DNA of 20,834 nucleotides from Gammaproteobacteria bacterium UBA7803 (GTDB lineage Bacteria; Pseudomonadota; Gammaproteobacteria; Pseudomonadales; Azotimanducaceae), in assembly GCA_002480525.1 (NCBI GenBank), contig DLCH01000068.1:62497-83330 (forward strand). The letters are read 5' to 3'. Below the pieces are notes generated by a model that ran no database searches, was not told where the DNA came from, and saw nothing but the letters and a program-made list of their open reading frames with translations. Positions 1 to 7,810 of the stretch are shown piece by piece. Each line of letters opens with the position of its first letter. The first letter of the stretch is position 1. Position numbers and translations under genes: made by a program.

Positions 1-54
1 CCCGCCGCCAGGCGGCAGCCCGGCGGCTTGCTGGAGAAACTGCAGAGGTCCTGA
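1..54 (+). CDS. possible C-terminal end of a truncated gene
   Basis: Reading from base 1, an open frame of 17 codons ends at TGA (52-54) and gives a tail finishing GGLLEKLQRS. Nearly every codon in this frame ends in G or C, like the confirmed genes here, while the frame starting at base 3 (stop at 63-65) does not show that bias. The product cannot be named from so short a tail. A perfect 6-bp palindrome with a one-base centre (4-16) lies inside it. It may equally be non-coding. Confidence 0.25.
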   Translation, partial: PAARRQPGGLLEKLQRS

Positions 55-67
55 ACGGTGCTTAGAA

Positions 68-93
68 GATCGCGGCCGGGAGGCCGCTCCTAC
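68..93 (-). repeat. REP element, copy A
   Basis: Read on the minus strand, this is a GTAG head followed by GA and a perfect hairpin, GCGGCC-TCCC-GGCCGC, then GATC. The same 26-base unit occurs at 2743-2768, inverted and slightly shortened at 2841-2863, and at 20816-20834 where the window ends. A GTAG tetranucleotide before a palindrome is the signature of REP elements mobilised by RAYT (REP-associated tyrosine transposase) enzymes. It sits 21 bases past the stop codon of the glutathione transferase gene. Confidence 0.85.
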
Positions 94-114
94 GGGCGGT
101 GTCCCGTGCGCGGG

Positions 115-1032
115 CTAGGCCGCCGCCACCTCGAACCCGGCCGACGGGAAGTGCACCATCACGGTCCCGGTCTCGTCGCTGTCGCGCTCGATGACGACTT
201 CCTGGGCGTCCCAGCCGGCGAGGCGGCCGGCCACGGGAATGCGCCCGTAGTCCACCGGAGTGACGGTGACGTTCTGGCCCGGCGCGAAGCCTTGCGGCAG
301 CGGCGCGCCGAGCCCCGGCGGCACCGGAGCGGCGTCCCGGGCAGCGGCCAGGGCCGCCTCGCCGCTGCTGTCGACGACGCTGCCGTGACCGAACGCCGCC
401 ATCCGCGCCATCCACGCCAGGACGTTGCGGTACGGCTCGAGCCGCGGCGCGTTCACCGGATTGTTCTGCACGAACCACAGGCAGTGGTAGACCGAGAAGT
501 CGGCAATGCTCGGACGCGGGCCGAACAGAAACCCGTCGCCGACGGCAGCTTCGAGCTCCTCGAGGTGGTGACGCAGGTAGGCCGCGGCCGCCTCGGGGCC
601 GAAGCTGACGATGCTGGCACCCTTGGCGAGCTCCGCCCGATCCTGCTGGAAGGCCGCCGCCTCCTCCGGCGCCAGGTTGCCCATCATCGCCGCGATCGCG
701 TCCGGCGAGAAATTCAGCGCCACGGTCACCTGAAAGAGCTGGCTGTCGGCCCAGTCGGCGACCCGGTGCGCGTTGAAACCGTGGGCGTAGAGCTGCTGGT
801 CGTCGAAGTGACGCGCCAGCGCCCGGGCGATGATCTTGGTGTCGCAGTAGACGTTGGCGTCGATCGACAGCACCGGCGTCTTGCGGTAGCCGCCGGTGAG
901 CGGCATCAGCAGCGGGCGCGGCATGATGCTCGGTATCTCGACGGACTGCCAGGTCGCCCCGAAGTAGCCGAGCAGAACCCGCACCTTCTCGGAGAACAGC
1001 GACGCGGGGTAGTGATGCAGGAAGATGGCCAT
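115..1032 (-). CDS. glutathione S-transferase family protein with C-terminal extension
   Basis: The 305-residue product has a thioredoxin-fold N-terminal half (about 1-78; motifs SLFSEKVRVLL, TGGYRKTPVL and YCDTKIIARAL) and an all-helical GST C-terminal half (about 90-220). GSTs normally end near 200-230 residues; here about 80 more follow, Pro/Ala-rich and then likely beta-strand, of unknown role. Family members conjugate or reduce electrophiles with glutathione in the cytosol; the substrate is unknown. The ATG at 1032 is preferred because GGAG lies six bases upstream, and the open frame further upstream runs into lysR. The start is 13 bases past the lysR stop, so the two are probably cotranscribed, and the regulator may respond to the substrate (inference). 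Confidence 0.85.
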   Translation of the reverse strand: MAIFLHHYPASLFSEKVRVLLGYFGATWQSVEIPSIMPRPLLMPLTGGYRKTPVLSIDANVYCDTKIIARALARHFDDQQLYAHGFNAHRVADWADSQLFQVTVALNFSPDAIAAMMGNLAPEEAAAFQQDRAELAKGASIVSFGPEAAAAYLRHHLEELEAAVGDGFLFGPRPSIADFSVYHCLWFVQNNPVNAPRLEPYRNVLAWMARMAAFGHGSVVDSSGEAALAAARDAAPVPPGLGAPLPQGFAPGQNVTVTPVDYGRIPVAGRLAGWDAQEVVIERDSDETGTVMVHFPSAGFEVAAA

Positions 1033-1045
1033 TCGGGGCTCCGGT

Positions 1046-1900
1046 TCAGACGGTTTCCGCCAATTCTGACACGGCCTGATAGAAGTTCTGAACCAGCGGC
1101 TGGGAGAACATGGACTTGCGCGCCACGAACCGCACCGGCCGGTGCAGGCCGGTCTCGCGCAGGCTGATCCAGTCGTCCTCGCCCACACCGAGGGTCCGGG
1201 CGACGCCTTCGGGCACCAGGCCGTGGCCGAACCCGGCGAGCGCCATCTGCGCCACCGAGAAGAACGACTCCAGCGACACCCGCCGGCGCAGCGACCAGCG
1301 CCGCATGTCCTCTTCGATGGAGCGCCAGGCCCCGGAGCGGGACTCGATGGTGATCACGTCCAGCTCGTCCCCGGGCCGGTAGCGCAGCGGCTCGAGCCCC
1401 GAAGGCAGAATGACCATCGCCTCGCGACGGATCACCTCGCTCTGCAGGTCGGTGTCGGCATCCGGCGAGCCGGTGCAGATGCCCAGCATGTATTCCCCCG
1501 AGCGGATGCGGTCGAGCACCACCGGCGAGCGCTGGGCGTGGAAGGTGAACTCCACCTCCGGCATGCGGTTGCGGACCTTGGCGAACAGCCGCGGCCCCCA
1601 GCTCGCCAGGATGGCCTCGGACACCCCCATGATGATCTTGCCCCGGCGCAGCGCGTTGTCCTCCAGGAACACGCTGCGCAGCTCGCTGATCAGCGGCGTG
1701 ACCTTCTCCACCAGCCGGGTGCCGTGATGGGTCAGCACCACCCGACGGCCGTGGCGCTCGATCAGCGCCCGGTCGTAGAAGCGCTCGAGGGCGGCGATGC
1801 GCTTGCTCACCGCGGACTGGGACACCTTCAGCACCGTGGCGGTCTCCATCATCGTCCCGGTCTTCGACAGGGTCACCAGGGTTTCCAGATTCTCGAGCAT
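1046..1900 (-). CDS. LysR-family transcriptional regulator
   Basis: The product is 284 residues, typical for the family (about 300). The N-terminal winged helix-turn-helix spans about 1-60, with recognition-helix residues VSQSAVSKRIAALER near 26-40 and the usual hydrophobic run LIERHGRRVVLTHHG after it. A linker helix (about 60-88) leads to the two-lobed effector-binding domain (about 90-284). It is transcribed away from a TauE/SafE-type membrane protein and directly upstream of a GST gene. LysR regulators usually control the divergent neighbour and themselves, so both neighbours are candidate targets (inference). The ligand cannot be predicted. The first 50 residues look unusually Met/Thr-rich but keep the family pattern. 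Confidence 0.92.
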   Translation of the reverse strand: MLENLETLVTLSKTGTMMETATVLKVSQSAVSKRIAALERFYDRALIERHGRRVVLTHHGTRLVEKVTPLISELRSVFLEDNALRRGKIIMGVSEAILASWGPRLFAKVRNRMPEVEFTFHAQRSPVVLDRIRSGEYMLGICTGSPDADTDLQSEVIRREAMVILPSGLEPLRYRPGDELDVITIESRSGAWRSIEEDMRRWSLRRRVSLESFFSVAQMALAGFGHGLVPEGVARTLGVGEDDWISLRETGLHRPVRFVARKSMFSQPLVQNFYQAVSELAETV

Positions 1901-1912
1901 GACGGCCGGCCC

Positions 1913-1941
1913 ATATCATTCCGATCGGCTGACAATCATAT
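1913..1941. promoter_or_regulatory. candidate LysR operator in the lysR/tauE-like divergon
   Basis: An interrupted palindrome has arms ATATCATT (1913-1920) and AATCATAT (1934-1941), complementary at seven of eight positions. The perfect palindrome CCGATCGG (1921-1928) lies between them. It overlaps the predicted lysR -10 box, as expected for autorepression by a LysR regulator. LysR family sites are typically dyads built on T-N11-A. Binding is inferred only from position and symmetry. Confidence 0.4.
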
Positions 1942-1963
1942 TCCGTCTATTCGCTTTTTTCAT
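1935..1963 (-). promoter_or_regulatory. predicted sigma-70 promoter of lysR
   Basis: On the minus strand, ATGAAA (1963-1958, four of six matches to TTGACA) and TATGAT (1940-1935, five of six to TATAAT) are separated by 17 bases. Transcription would start near 1928, about 28 bases ahead of the ATG. This is one of the few AT-rich patches in the window. No equally good promoter was found for the divergent membrane protein gene. Confidence 0.5.
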
Positions 1964-1991
1964 AAAACGCGCTGAGCCATGCTGCCGCGCC

Positions 1992-2726
1992 ATGACGCTC
2001 CCCGCCCTGGTCATCGTCAGCGTGTTCGCCACCGCCGTGCTGTCCGGCATCCTCGGCATGGCCGGCGGGATGATCCTGATGGCGATCCTGGTCTCCACCC
2101 TGTCGGTGTCCGCGGCGATGATGCTCCACGGCGCCGTGCAGGCCATGTCCAACGGCTCGCGGACCTGGTTTCTGCGGGAGTACGTGCAGTGGCGCATCCT
2201 GCCGCCCTATCTGGCGGGTGCCGCGCTGGCGCTGGCGGCTTTCACGGCGCTGGCCGTGGTACCGGACGCCGGCGTGGTGCTGATCCTGGTGGGCGCCATG
2301 CCGTTCCTCGCCCGGGTGACGCCGCGGCTGAACGCCCTGGACATGAACCACTGGCCCACCGCCGTGTCGTGCGGCGCCGTGGTGACCGCGGCCCAGCTCC
2401 TGGCCGGCGCGTCCGGTCCGCTGCTGGACATGTTCTATCTGAATTCGACGCCGAGCCGGCACGCGGTGGTCGCCAGCAAGGCCATCACCCAGACCCTGGG
2501 CCACCTGCTGAAGCTGCTCTACTACGGCGTGCTGGTCGGCGCCGTGGACGCCCTGCCCTGGTGGCTGTACGTGGTCGCGATGGCGACGGCCGTGGCCGGC
2601 ACCCGGATCGGCACGCGCCTGCTCGACCGCCTGCCGGACGAGACCTTCCGGCGCGTGAGCGGCTGGGTGATCCTGGCCATAGCGGGGGTGTGCCTGGTGC
2701 AGGGCGTCAGAGTGCTTTCCACCTGA
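1992..2726 (+). CDS. TauE/SafE-family membrane protein (putative anion exporter)
   Basis: The product has 244 residues, the usual length for TauE/SafE proteins. Hydrophobic segments lie near 3-24, 27-45, 74-90, 94-107, 123-139, 168-184, 189-205 and 224-240, suggesting seven or eight helices. The N-terminal motif SGILGMAGGMILMAIL is the family's glycine-rich hallmark. Members are inner-membrane carriers proposed to export sulfite, sulfoacetate or related organic anions; the substrate here is unknown. The ATG at 1992 is chosen because hydrophobicity begins there and the upstream frame crosses the promoter region. No clear Shine-Dalgarno sequence is seen. It is divergent from lysR and ends at a REPIN that likely stops its transcript. 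Confidence 0.85.
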   Translation: MTLPALVIVSVFATAVLSGILGMAGGMILMAILVSTLSVSAAMMLHGAVQAMSNGSRTWFLREYVQWRILPPYLAGAALALAAFTALAVVPDAGVVLILVGAMPFLARVTPRLNALDMNHWPTAVSCGAVVTAAQLLAGASGPLLDMFYLNSTPSRHAVVASKAITQTLGHLLKLLYYGVLVGAVDALPWWLYVVAMATAVAGTRIGTRLLDRLPDETFRRVSGWVILAIAGVCLVQGVRVLST

Positions 2727-2742
2727 GCCCTCCCAACCCCCT

Positions 2743-2863
2743 GTAGGAGCGGCCTCCCGGCCGCGATCGGCCGCCGCTGCGCGGCGGCTTGGCGGTTTCC
2801 CCGAAGGGAAACCGCGGCTCCATTAGATCGGGGCTCATTGCCCGGCCGGGAGGCCGCTCCTAC
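2743..2863. repeat. REPIN: two inverted REP elements around two hairpins
   Basis: REP copy B (2743-2768, plus) and copy C (2841-2863, minus) face each other with their GTAG heads outward and are complementary over at least 20 bases. Each arm also folds on itself as GCGGCC-TCCC-GGCCGC. The 72-base centre contains two other perfect stem-loops. Inverted REP pairs of about 120 bases with outward GTAG heads match the REPIN definition. REPINs are non-autonomous and depend on a RAYT transposase elsewhere; none is encoded in this window. It fills most of the gap between two convergent genes. Confidence 0.85.
2770..2815. terminator. tandem hairpins, probable bidirectional terminator
   Basis: Two perfect stem-loops sit back to back: an 8-bp stem (2770-2777 with 2781-2788, loop TGC) and a 10-bp stem (2792-2801 with 2806-2815, loop CGAA). 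They lie between the convergent ends of the TauE-like gene (2726) and the carboxylase gene (2883), where RNA in both directions would fold. No U-run follows, so intrinsic termination may be weak; mRNA 3'-end protection is an alternative. Confidence 0.5.
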
Positions 2864-2882
2864 CAAGAGGGGCGTCTGGCGG

Positions 2883-5800
2883 TCAGACGGGCTTGACGAC
2901 GAACAGCAGGTCCCCGGCGCTCACCTGCTGGCCCGAGGTCATGTTGATCCGCGTGACCTCGTACTCCCGGTTCTCGTCGTACAGCTCGAAGTCACCGTTG
3001 TAGTCGATGAGCTTCAGCGGCGTGAAGATCTTCATCGCCTCGAGCTGGCCGATGGTGTGCCGGACCGAGATCCGGTCGCCCACGGCGACGTAATCGGGCT
3101 CCGTGGGCGCCGGCGTGCTGTAGAAGATGGCGGCGGCCGGCGCCAGCACCTTCAGCTCGTCGCTGCCCTCGATGCGGATGGCGTCCATGTCGATGGCGCC
3201 GGACATCTCGCCCGCCGAGGCTTCGATCTCCTGAATCAGCCGATCCGCGTCGATGCGGCCGAGGAACTCTGGCAGATAGCCGGTATCGTAGCGGCCGCCC
3301 TGGAAGGTGGCGTCGGCGAGCACCCGCCGCAGCAGCGGGATGTTGGTGCAGATGCCGGTGATGTTGATGCGGTCCAGGTAGTCGCGCAGCTTGGCGATGC
3401 CGCTGGCGCGGTCCTGGGCGTGGACGATCACCTGGGCGATCATGCTGTCGTAGTAGGGCGAGACGAATTTGCCGGGGCCGGCCGCGGCGATGATCTCGAC
3501 GCCGGCCTCCTCGGGGAACTCGCACTCGCGGATCTCGCCGGGATGGGGCTTGAACAGCATCTCGCCGTCGGAGCCGAGCTGGACCCGTTCCGCCGTCACC
3601 CGGGCTTCGATGGCGTAGCCGTTGTCGGCGATGTGCAGGTCGGCGATGGACTCGCCGGAGGCGATGCGGAACTGCTGGGTGACAATGTCGACGCCGGAGA
3701 CCCACTCGGTGACCGGATGCTCCACCTGCAGCCGCGTGTTCATCTCCATGAAGTACACGGCCTCGTTGGCCACGTCGTAGATGAACTCCACGGTGCCCGC
3801 GCCGACGTAGCCGACCTCCTCCGCCAGCGCCGCCGTGTGGTCCATGACCTCCTTGCGCAGGTGGTCCGGCAGCATGGTCGCTTCGGACTCCTCGAACACC
3901 TTCTGCTTGTTGCGCTGGACGCTGCAGTCCCGCAGGCCGAGCACCCGGGTGTTGCCCTGGGTGTCGCGCAGGAGCTGGGCCTCGATGTGACGCAGCGAGG
4001 TGACGTATTTCTCGAGGTAGACGTCGCCGTTGCCGAAGGCGCTGCGCGCCTCCGCCGTCACCCGGTGGAACAGCTCGTGGAACTGCTCCGGCGTCTCCAC
4101 CACCTGGATGCCCTTGCCGCCGCCGCCGTGAACGGCCTTGATGAGCACCGGATAGCCGATCTCCTCGGCCACCTGGGCGGCCCGGTCGACGTCAGTGAGG
4201 ATGCCGTGGCTGCCGGGCACCACGGGCACGCCGAGCCGGATCGCCGTGTTGATGGCGTTGGACTTGTTGCCCATGGTGTCCATGCTGGACACCGGCGGGC
4301 CGATGAAGTTGATGCCGTGGGAGCGCACCAGCTCGGCGAACTGGGCGTTCTCCGACAGGAAGCCGATGCCCGGGTGCAGCGAGTCGACCCCCTCGTGCTC
4401 GGCCACCCGCAGCACGCTCTGGGCGTTCAGGTAGCTTTCGTCCGGGGTGTTGCCGCCGATGCACACCAGGGTGTCGCGCCGGGTCAGCATGTCCACCGCG
4501 GCGGATTCCATGTCCGGGTCGGACTGCACCAGCACCACCTCGATGTCGTTCTTCTGGGCGATGCGGATCAGCTTCGCCGCGGTGCAGCCGCGGGCATGGA
4601 TCAGCGTGCGCCGCACCGGGCGGATCAGGTCCGCATCGGTGTACCGGGGGCGATGCGCCACCACCACCGGGCGCTGCTGGCTCAGGATGCCCGACAGCAC
4701 CCGCCGCACCACGTCCTGCACCGACTCCTGGGGCACCGGAATCTCGGGGTCGATGTGCCGCAGCTCTTCGTCGAGCTCCGGCTGGAACGGGTGCTTCACC
4801 AGCCCCTGCATCGAGCCCGAATCGACGGACAGATAGTTGGAAAGGATCGAATTGAGCGGCAGGTTCGACGGCACCACGATCTGTCCGGCGAAGGGCATGG
4901 ATGTGCCGGAGAAGTAATAGGTCTGAGCCAGCGGATGGGTCACGAAGCTGGCCTGGGCGCCGCCGGTGCAGTCGCCGAAGCCGAACACGATCACCGGCAG
5001 GTCGTGGTCGCGCACGAAGCGGGTGATGCGGTCGTTCACCGCTGCCATGGAGAACAGCGCGCCCGCCCCTTCCTTGGTCTGCATGCCGCCCGAGGAGATG
5101 AAGCACACCACGGGCAGGTGCTGCTCGGCGCACTCCACCAGCAGCCGGCAGAATTTCTCGGCGCTGGCCATGTCGAAGGAGCCCGCCTGGAACTCGACGT
5201 TGGAGATCAGCACGCCGACCCGGGCGCCGCCGTCCACGTCCTTGAATTCGCCGATGCCGGCGATGATGCCGCAGGGCGACACGTCCTGCTTGAGCGCGCC
5301 TTCGATGGACAGGCGGAAGCCCGGGAACTCCACCGGGTCGGAGCTCAGCAGATCGGCGAACTTCTCCTCGAAACGATCGAAGAAGGTCTCGATGAAGCGT
5401 TCCGGCGTGGTGGCGCGCGCGTTCTTGAACTTGCGCAGCACGTTCTGGATCAGCAGGTCCCGGTAGGCGATGTTGAGCCGGTTCCAGAAGTCCTTGCGCC
5501 GGCCGATGTTCTTGGGCGCGATCCGGCCCTGATAGTTCTTGCCGTCCCGCTCGCTCTGGATGAACGAATACAGCAGCACGTCGAACAGATGGGTGACCAC
5601 CACGAACAGCGTGTCGGACAGGTGCGGAAAGCTGGCCTTCTTCCACTCCTCCACCGAGCGGAAGAAATCCGTGTTCTTCGGCAGGCGCATGACCCGCAGG
5701 TACCAGTCCTCGAACTGGCCCCGCAGCCGCGCCGACTGTTCCTCCGGCGACGTCCCCTCCGGCGCCTTGCCCAGCGTGACGCCCCGGGCGGCCAGGTCGA

Positions 5801-7790
5801 GGGTGGTGTCCAGCAGCCGCGCCAGCGACTTGCGCGACAGCGACTGACTGGCCTGGGCCTCCTCGGCGATGCTGTCGAGGTTGGCGATGATGTGGTCGTA
5901 CACCGAGTCGAACAGCAGCAGGTTCTCGCACTCGGTGATGAAGTCCCGGCGCAGGTCGTCGGCGATCAGCACGTCGAGCACGGTCATGTCGCTGAACGGC
6001 ACGGGCGTGGCCTCGGTGCGTGGCTCTGCCACGTAGTCGCCGAACCGGTCCAGCACGACCGCCCGGTTGACCGCGATCTCGGTGGCGCCGGCGGACAGCG
6101 CGGCCCGCGCGCGCGGGCCGAGCTCCGCGTCGTCGAGGGCCGTGGCCAGGGTTTTGCCGGTGATCGCCAAATTGAGCTCGTTGGTGAGCTGGTTGGCCAG
6201 GTAGACCTCGGACTTCTCCTCCACGCCGGCCTTGCGCAGCAGCTTCTTGCCCTCGTGGCTGAACCGGCGCCGCAGCCGCGGCAGCAGCTTCACGTCCTCG
6301 GCGAGCGCGAGCGCCAGCTCCCGGGGGCTGGTCAGATCCTCCACCCGCAGGATCTGCCGGATGTCCTCGTGGTGCTGGAGAAAATCCCGCAGCGCCCGCA
6401 GGTTGCCCATGGCGTCCGCTTTCCAGCGGTTGTAGAGAAACACCCCGACGGTGGCGATCAGCGACGCCCGGGCGTCCTCGTAGTTCTTCTTCGGCTCGCC
6501 GAAGATGAGCTGGGCGATGCGGCCGCGCTCGTCGTGGACCGCCTGCTTCTTCTCGTTGTAGTTCTTCCAGGCCCGGGACAGGGCGTCGTCGTAGACGACC
6601 CGGTCCGGGTCCTGCATCCAGCGCAGGAACGTCTGCCGGCGCTCGAGGTCCGCGCGGACGTCGAGCTCGCCCTTGGGCAGCTCCTGGTCGGCGAGGCGCC
6701 CGTACTGGGACTTGGTGGTGGCGCGGATGCGCTGCCGCACCTTCAGGTAGCGCAGGTAGCGGTAGGCGACGCCGAACACGTTGAGGTATTCCGTCGGCGT
6801 GCGCGTGACCCGCATGGACGCCGTGTCCTGCATGGTCTTGAGCTGCTCGGACGGCTCGAGGTAGCGCTGCAGGCTCAGGCGGTAGTGCTCGAGGATGTAG
6901 GGGTTCTCGGCAACGAACTCCTTGACCTTGTCCTCCACCCGCAGCAGCCCGGCGACAATGGCGCCGCGGAAGTTCTCGAGCTTGTCGCCGGTCTCGCCCG
7001 GCGCGTAGTCGATGACCCCGTCGATGTTGCCCTGGCTGTACAGCTCGAAGGGCGACAGCCCGACGTATTTCGCGCACTCCTGCCAGGACAGGTTGAGCCG
7101 CCGGGCGATGTTGGCCAGCCCCTTGGGCTGGATCGTGCTGAACACGCCGTCGCGCACGGACAGGATGACGTTGCTGGCGGCGAGCGGTATCGCGCCGCCC
7201 GAATAACCGAGGCCGAAGATGATGCCGATGTTGGGGACGTCGACGTTGCTCATCTCGGCGATCAGCCGGGAGATGCTGTGGGCCTGGTTGTGCCGGTTGG
7301 CCTCTTCGCCGGCGTCCGCCCCCGGGGTGTCCATCAGGGTGACGATCGGCAGACGCCGCTGGGAGCAGGCCTGGACGCGCTCCGCGGCCATCAGGTGGTG
7401 CTGGGGCATCCAGACGCCGTTCTTGACCGCCCGGTTCTGCGCGATGAAGCCTACCGAGCGCTGCTCGCCGAGGAAGTCCATGACCACGGTGGCCGCGTAG
7501 AACGGCCCGTCGCTCTGCTCCTCGACCACGCGGCCGAGCTGGCGGATCACCTCCGGCGCCGCGGTGCGGCCCGGGTCCTCGGCGCGGGCGACCACGGCCT
7601 CGATGTAGGAATCCACGTCGAGCTTCGCCAGCCGATCGCGCTGGCGCAGGATTTCACGCTCGCCGAGCAGCCCCGGCAGCGGTTCCTCGACATCCGTGGT
7701 GGGGAAAAGGGAGAAGTCCTTGGCCAGGCTCTCGGCGATGAGATAGAGCCGATCCCCCTCGACGAGCTGTTTTTCCACGCTTAAGAGCAA
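2883..7790 (-). CDS. single-chain acyl-CoA carboxylase (CT-alpha, unassigned centre, CT-beta, BC, BCCP)
   Basis: The 1635-residue product appears to carry all parts of an acetyl-CoA carboxylase. An AccA-like half spans about 60-300, with the oxyanion glycines in GYSGGAIPL (G198-G199). Residues 300-800 are charged, probably helical and unassigned. An AccD-like half spans about 820-1040 (FISSGGMQ; CTGGAQASF, G943-G944) without the Cys4 zinc ribbon of AccD. Biotin carboxylase covers about 1060-1515 with its ATP lid HGGGGKG and the E. coli catalytic residues conserved: K1218, H1268, K1297, E1335, E1349, N1351, R1353, E1357, R1397. The biotinyl domain has EAMKIF, with K1587 the biotin lysine. The likely reaction is ATP-dependent carboxylation of acetyl-CoA to malonyl-CoA; a longer acyl-CoA is possible. 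Numbering uses the TTG at 7790; a GTG four codons later (7778) is at least as plausible, and neither has a clear Shine-Dalgarno. It is divergent from moaB. Confidence 0.88.
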   Translation of the reverse strand: MLLSVEKQLVEGDRLYLIAESLAKDFSLFPTTDVEEPLPGLLGEREILRQRDRLAKLDVDSYIEAVVARAEDPGRTAAPEVIRQLGRVVEEQSDGPFYAATVVMDFLGEQRSVGFIAQNRAVKNGVWMPQHHLMAAERVQACSQRRLPIVTLMDTPGADAGEEANRHNQAHSISRLIAEMSNVDVPNIGIIFGLGYSGGAIPLAASNVILSVRDGVFSTIQPKGLANIARRLNLSWQECAKYVGLSPFELYSQGNIDGVIDYAPGETGDKLENFRGAIVAGLLRVEDKVKEFVAENPYILEHYRLSLQRYLEPSEQLKTMQDTASMRVTRTPTEYLNVFGVAYRYLRYLKVRQRIRATTKSQYGRLADQELPKGELDVRADLERRQTFLRWMQDPDRVVYDDALSRAWKNYNEKKQAVHDERGRIAQLIFGEPKKNYEDARASLIATVGVFLYNRWKADAMGNLRALRDFLQHHEDIRQILRVEDLTSPRELALALAEDVKLLPRLRRRFSHEGKKLLRKAGVEEKSEVYLANQLTNELNLAITGKTLATALDDAELGPRARAALSAGATEIAVNRAVVLDRFGDYVAEPRTEATPVPFSDMTVLDVLIADDLRRDFITECENLLLFDSVYDHIIANLDSIAEEAQASQSLSRKSLARLLDTTLDLAARGVTLGKAPEGTSPEEQSARLRGQFEDWYLRVMRLPKNTDFFRSVEEWKKASFPHLSDTLFVVVTHLFDVLLYSFIQSERDGKNYQGRIAPKNIGRRKDFWNRLNIAYRDLLIQNVLRKFKNARATTPERFIETFFDRFEEKFADLLSSDPVEFPGFRLSIEGALKQDVSPCGIIAGIGEFKDVDGGARVGVLISNVEFQAGSFDMASAEKFCRLLVECAEQHLPVVCFISSGGMQTKEGAGALFSMAAVNDRITRFVRDHDLPVIVFGFGDCTGGAQASFVTHPLAQTYYFSGTSMPFAGQIVVPSNLPLNSILSNYLSVDSGSMQGLVKHPFQPELDEELRHIDPEIPVPQESVQDVVRRVLSGILSQQRPVVVAHRPRYTDADLIRPVRRTLIHARGCTAAKLIRIAQKNDIEVVLVQSDPDMESAAVDMLTRRDTLVCIGGNTPDESYLNAQSVLRVAEHEGVDSLHPGIGFLSENAQFAELVRSHGINFIGPPVSSMDTMGNKSNAINTAIRLGVPVVPGSHGILTDVDRAAQVAEEIGYPVLIKAVHGGGGKGIQVVETPEQFHELFHRVTAEARSAFGNGDVYLEKYVTSLRHIEAQLLRDTQGNTRVLGLRDCSVQRNKQKVFEESEATMLPDHLRKEVMDHTAALAEEVGYVGAGTVEFIYDVANEAVYFMEMNTRLQVEHPVTEWVSGVDIVTQQFRIASGESIADLHIADNGYAIEARVTAERVQLGSDGEMLFKPHPGEIRECEFPEEAGVEIIAAAGPGKFVSPYYDSMIAQVIVHAQDRASGIAKLRDYLDRINITGICTNIPLLRRVLADATFQGGRYDTGYLPEFLGRIDADRLIQEIEASAGEMSGAIDMDAIRIEGSDELKVLAPAAAIFYSTPAPTEPDYVAVGDRISVRHTIGQLEAMKIFTPLKLIDYNGDFELYDENREYEVTRINMTSGQQVSAGDLLFVVKPV

Positions 7791-7810
7791 CCCGGTGTAA
7801 GATGGCCGGT

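Noticed and set aside
4192..7077. A 961-codon minus-strand frame overlapping the carboxylase
   Set aside because: The translation is Arg/Gly/Pro/Ala-rich, typical of an out-of-frame reading of a GC-rich gene.
2838..7784. A very long plus-strand open frame (1648 codons) opposite the carboxylase gene
   Set aside because: Its product is low in sequence complexity (rich in His, Asp, Val, Leu, Gln), matches no family and exists because G/C-ending codons suppress stops on the opposite strand. The minus-strand reading has full catalytic motifs.
2883..7790. Pyruvate carboxylase or carbamoyl-phosphate synthase
   Set aside because: There is no HMG-CoA-lyase-like carboxyltransferase domain as in pyruvate carboxylase, and only one ATP-grasp unit, with biotin carboxylase motifs and a biotinyl domain, unlike carbamoyl-phosphate synthase.
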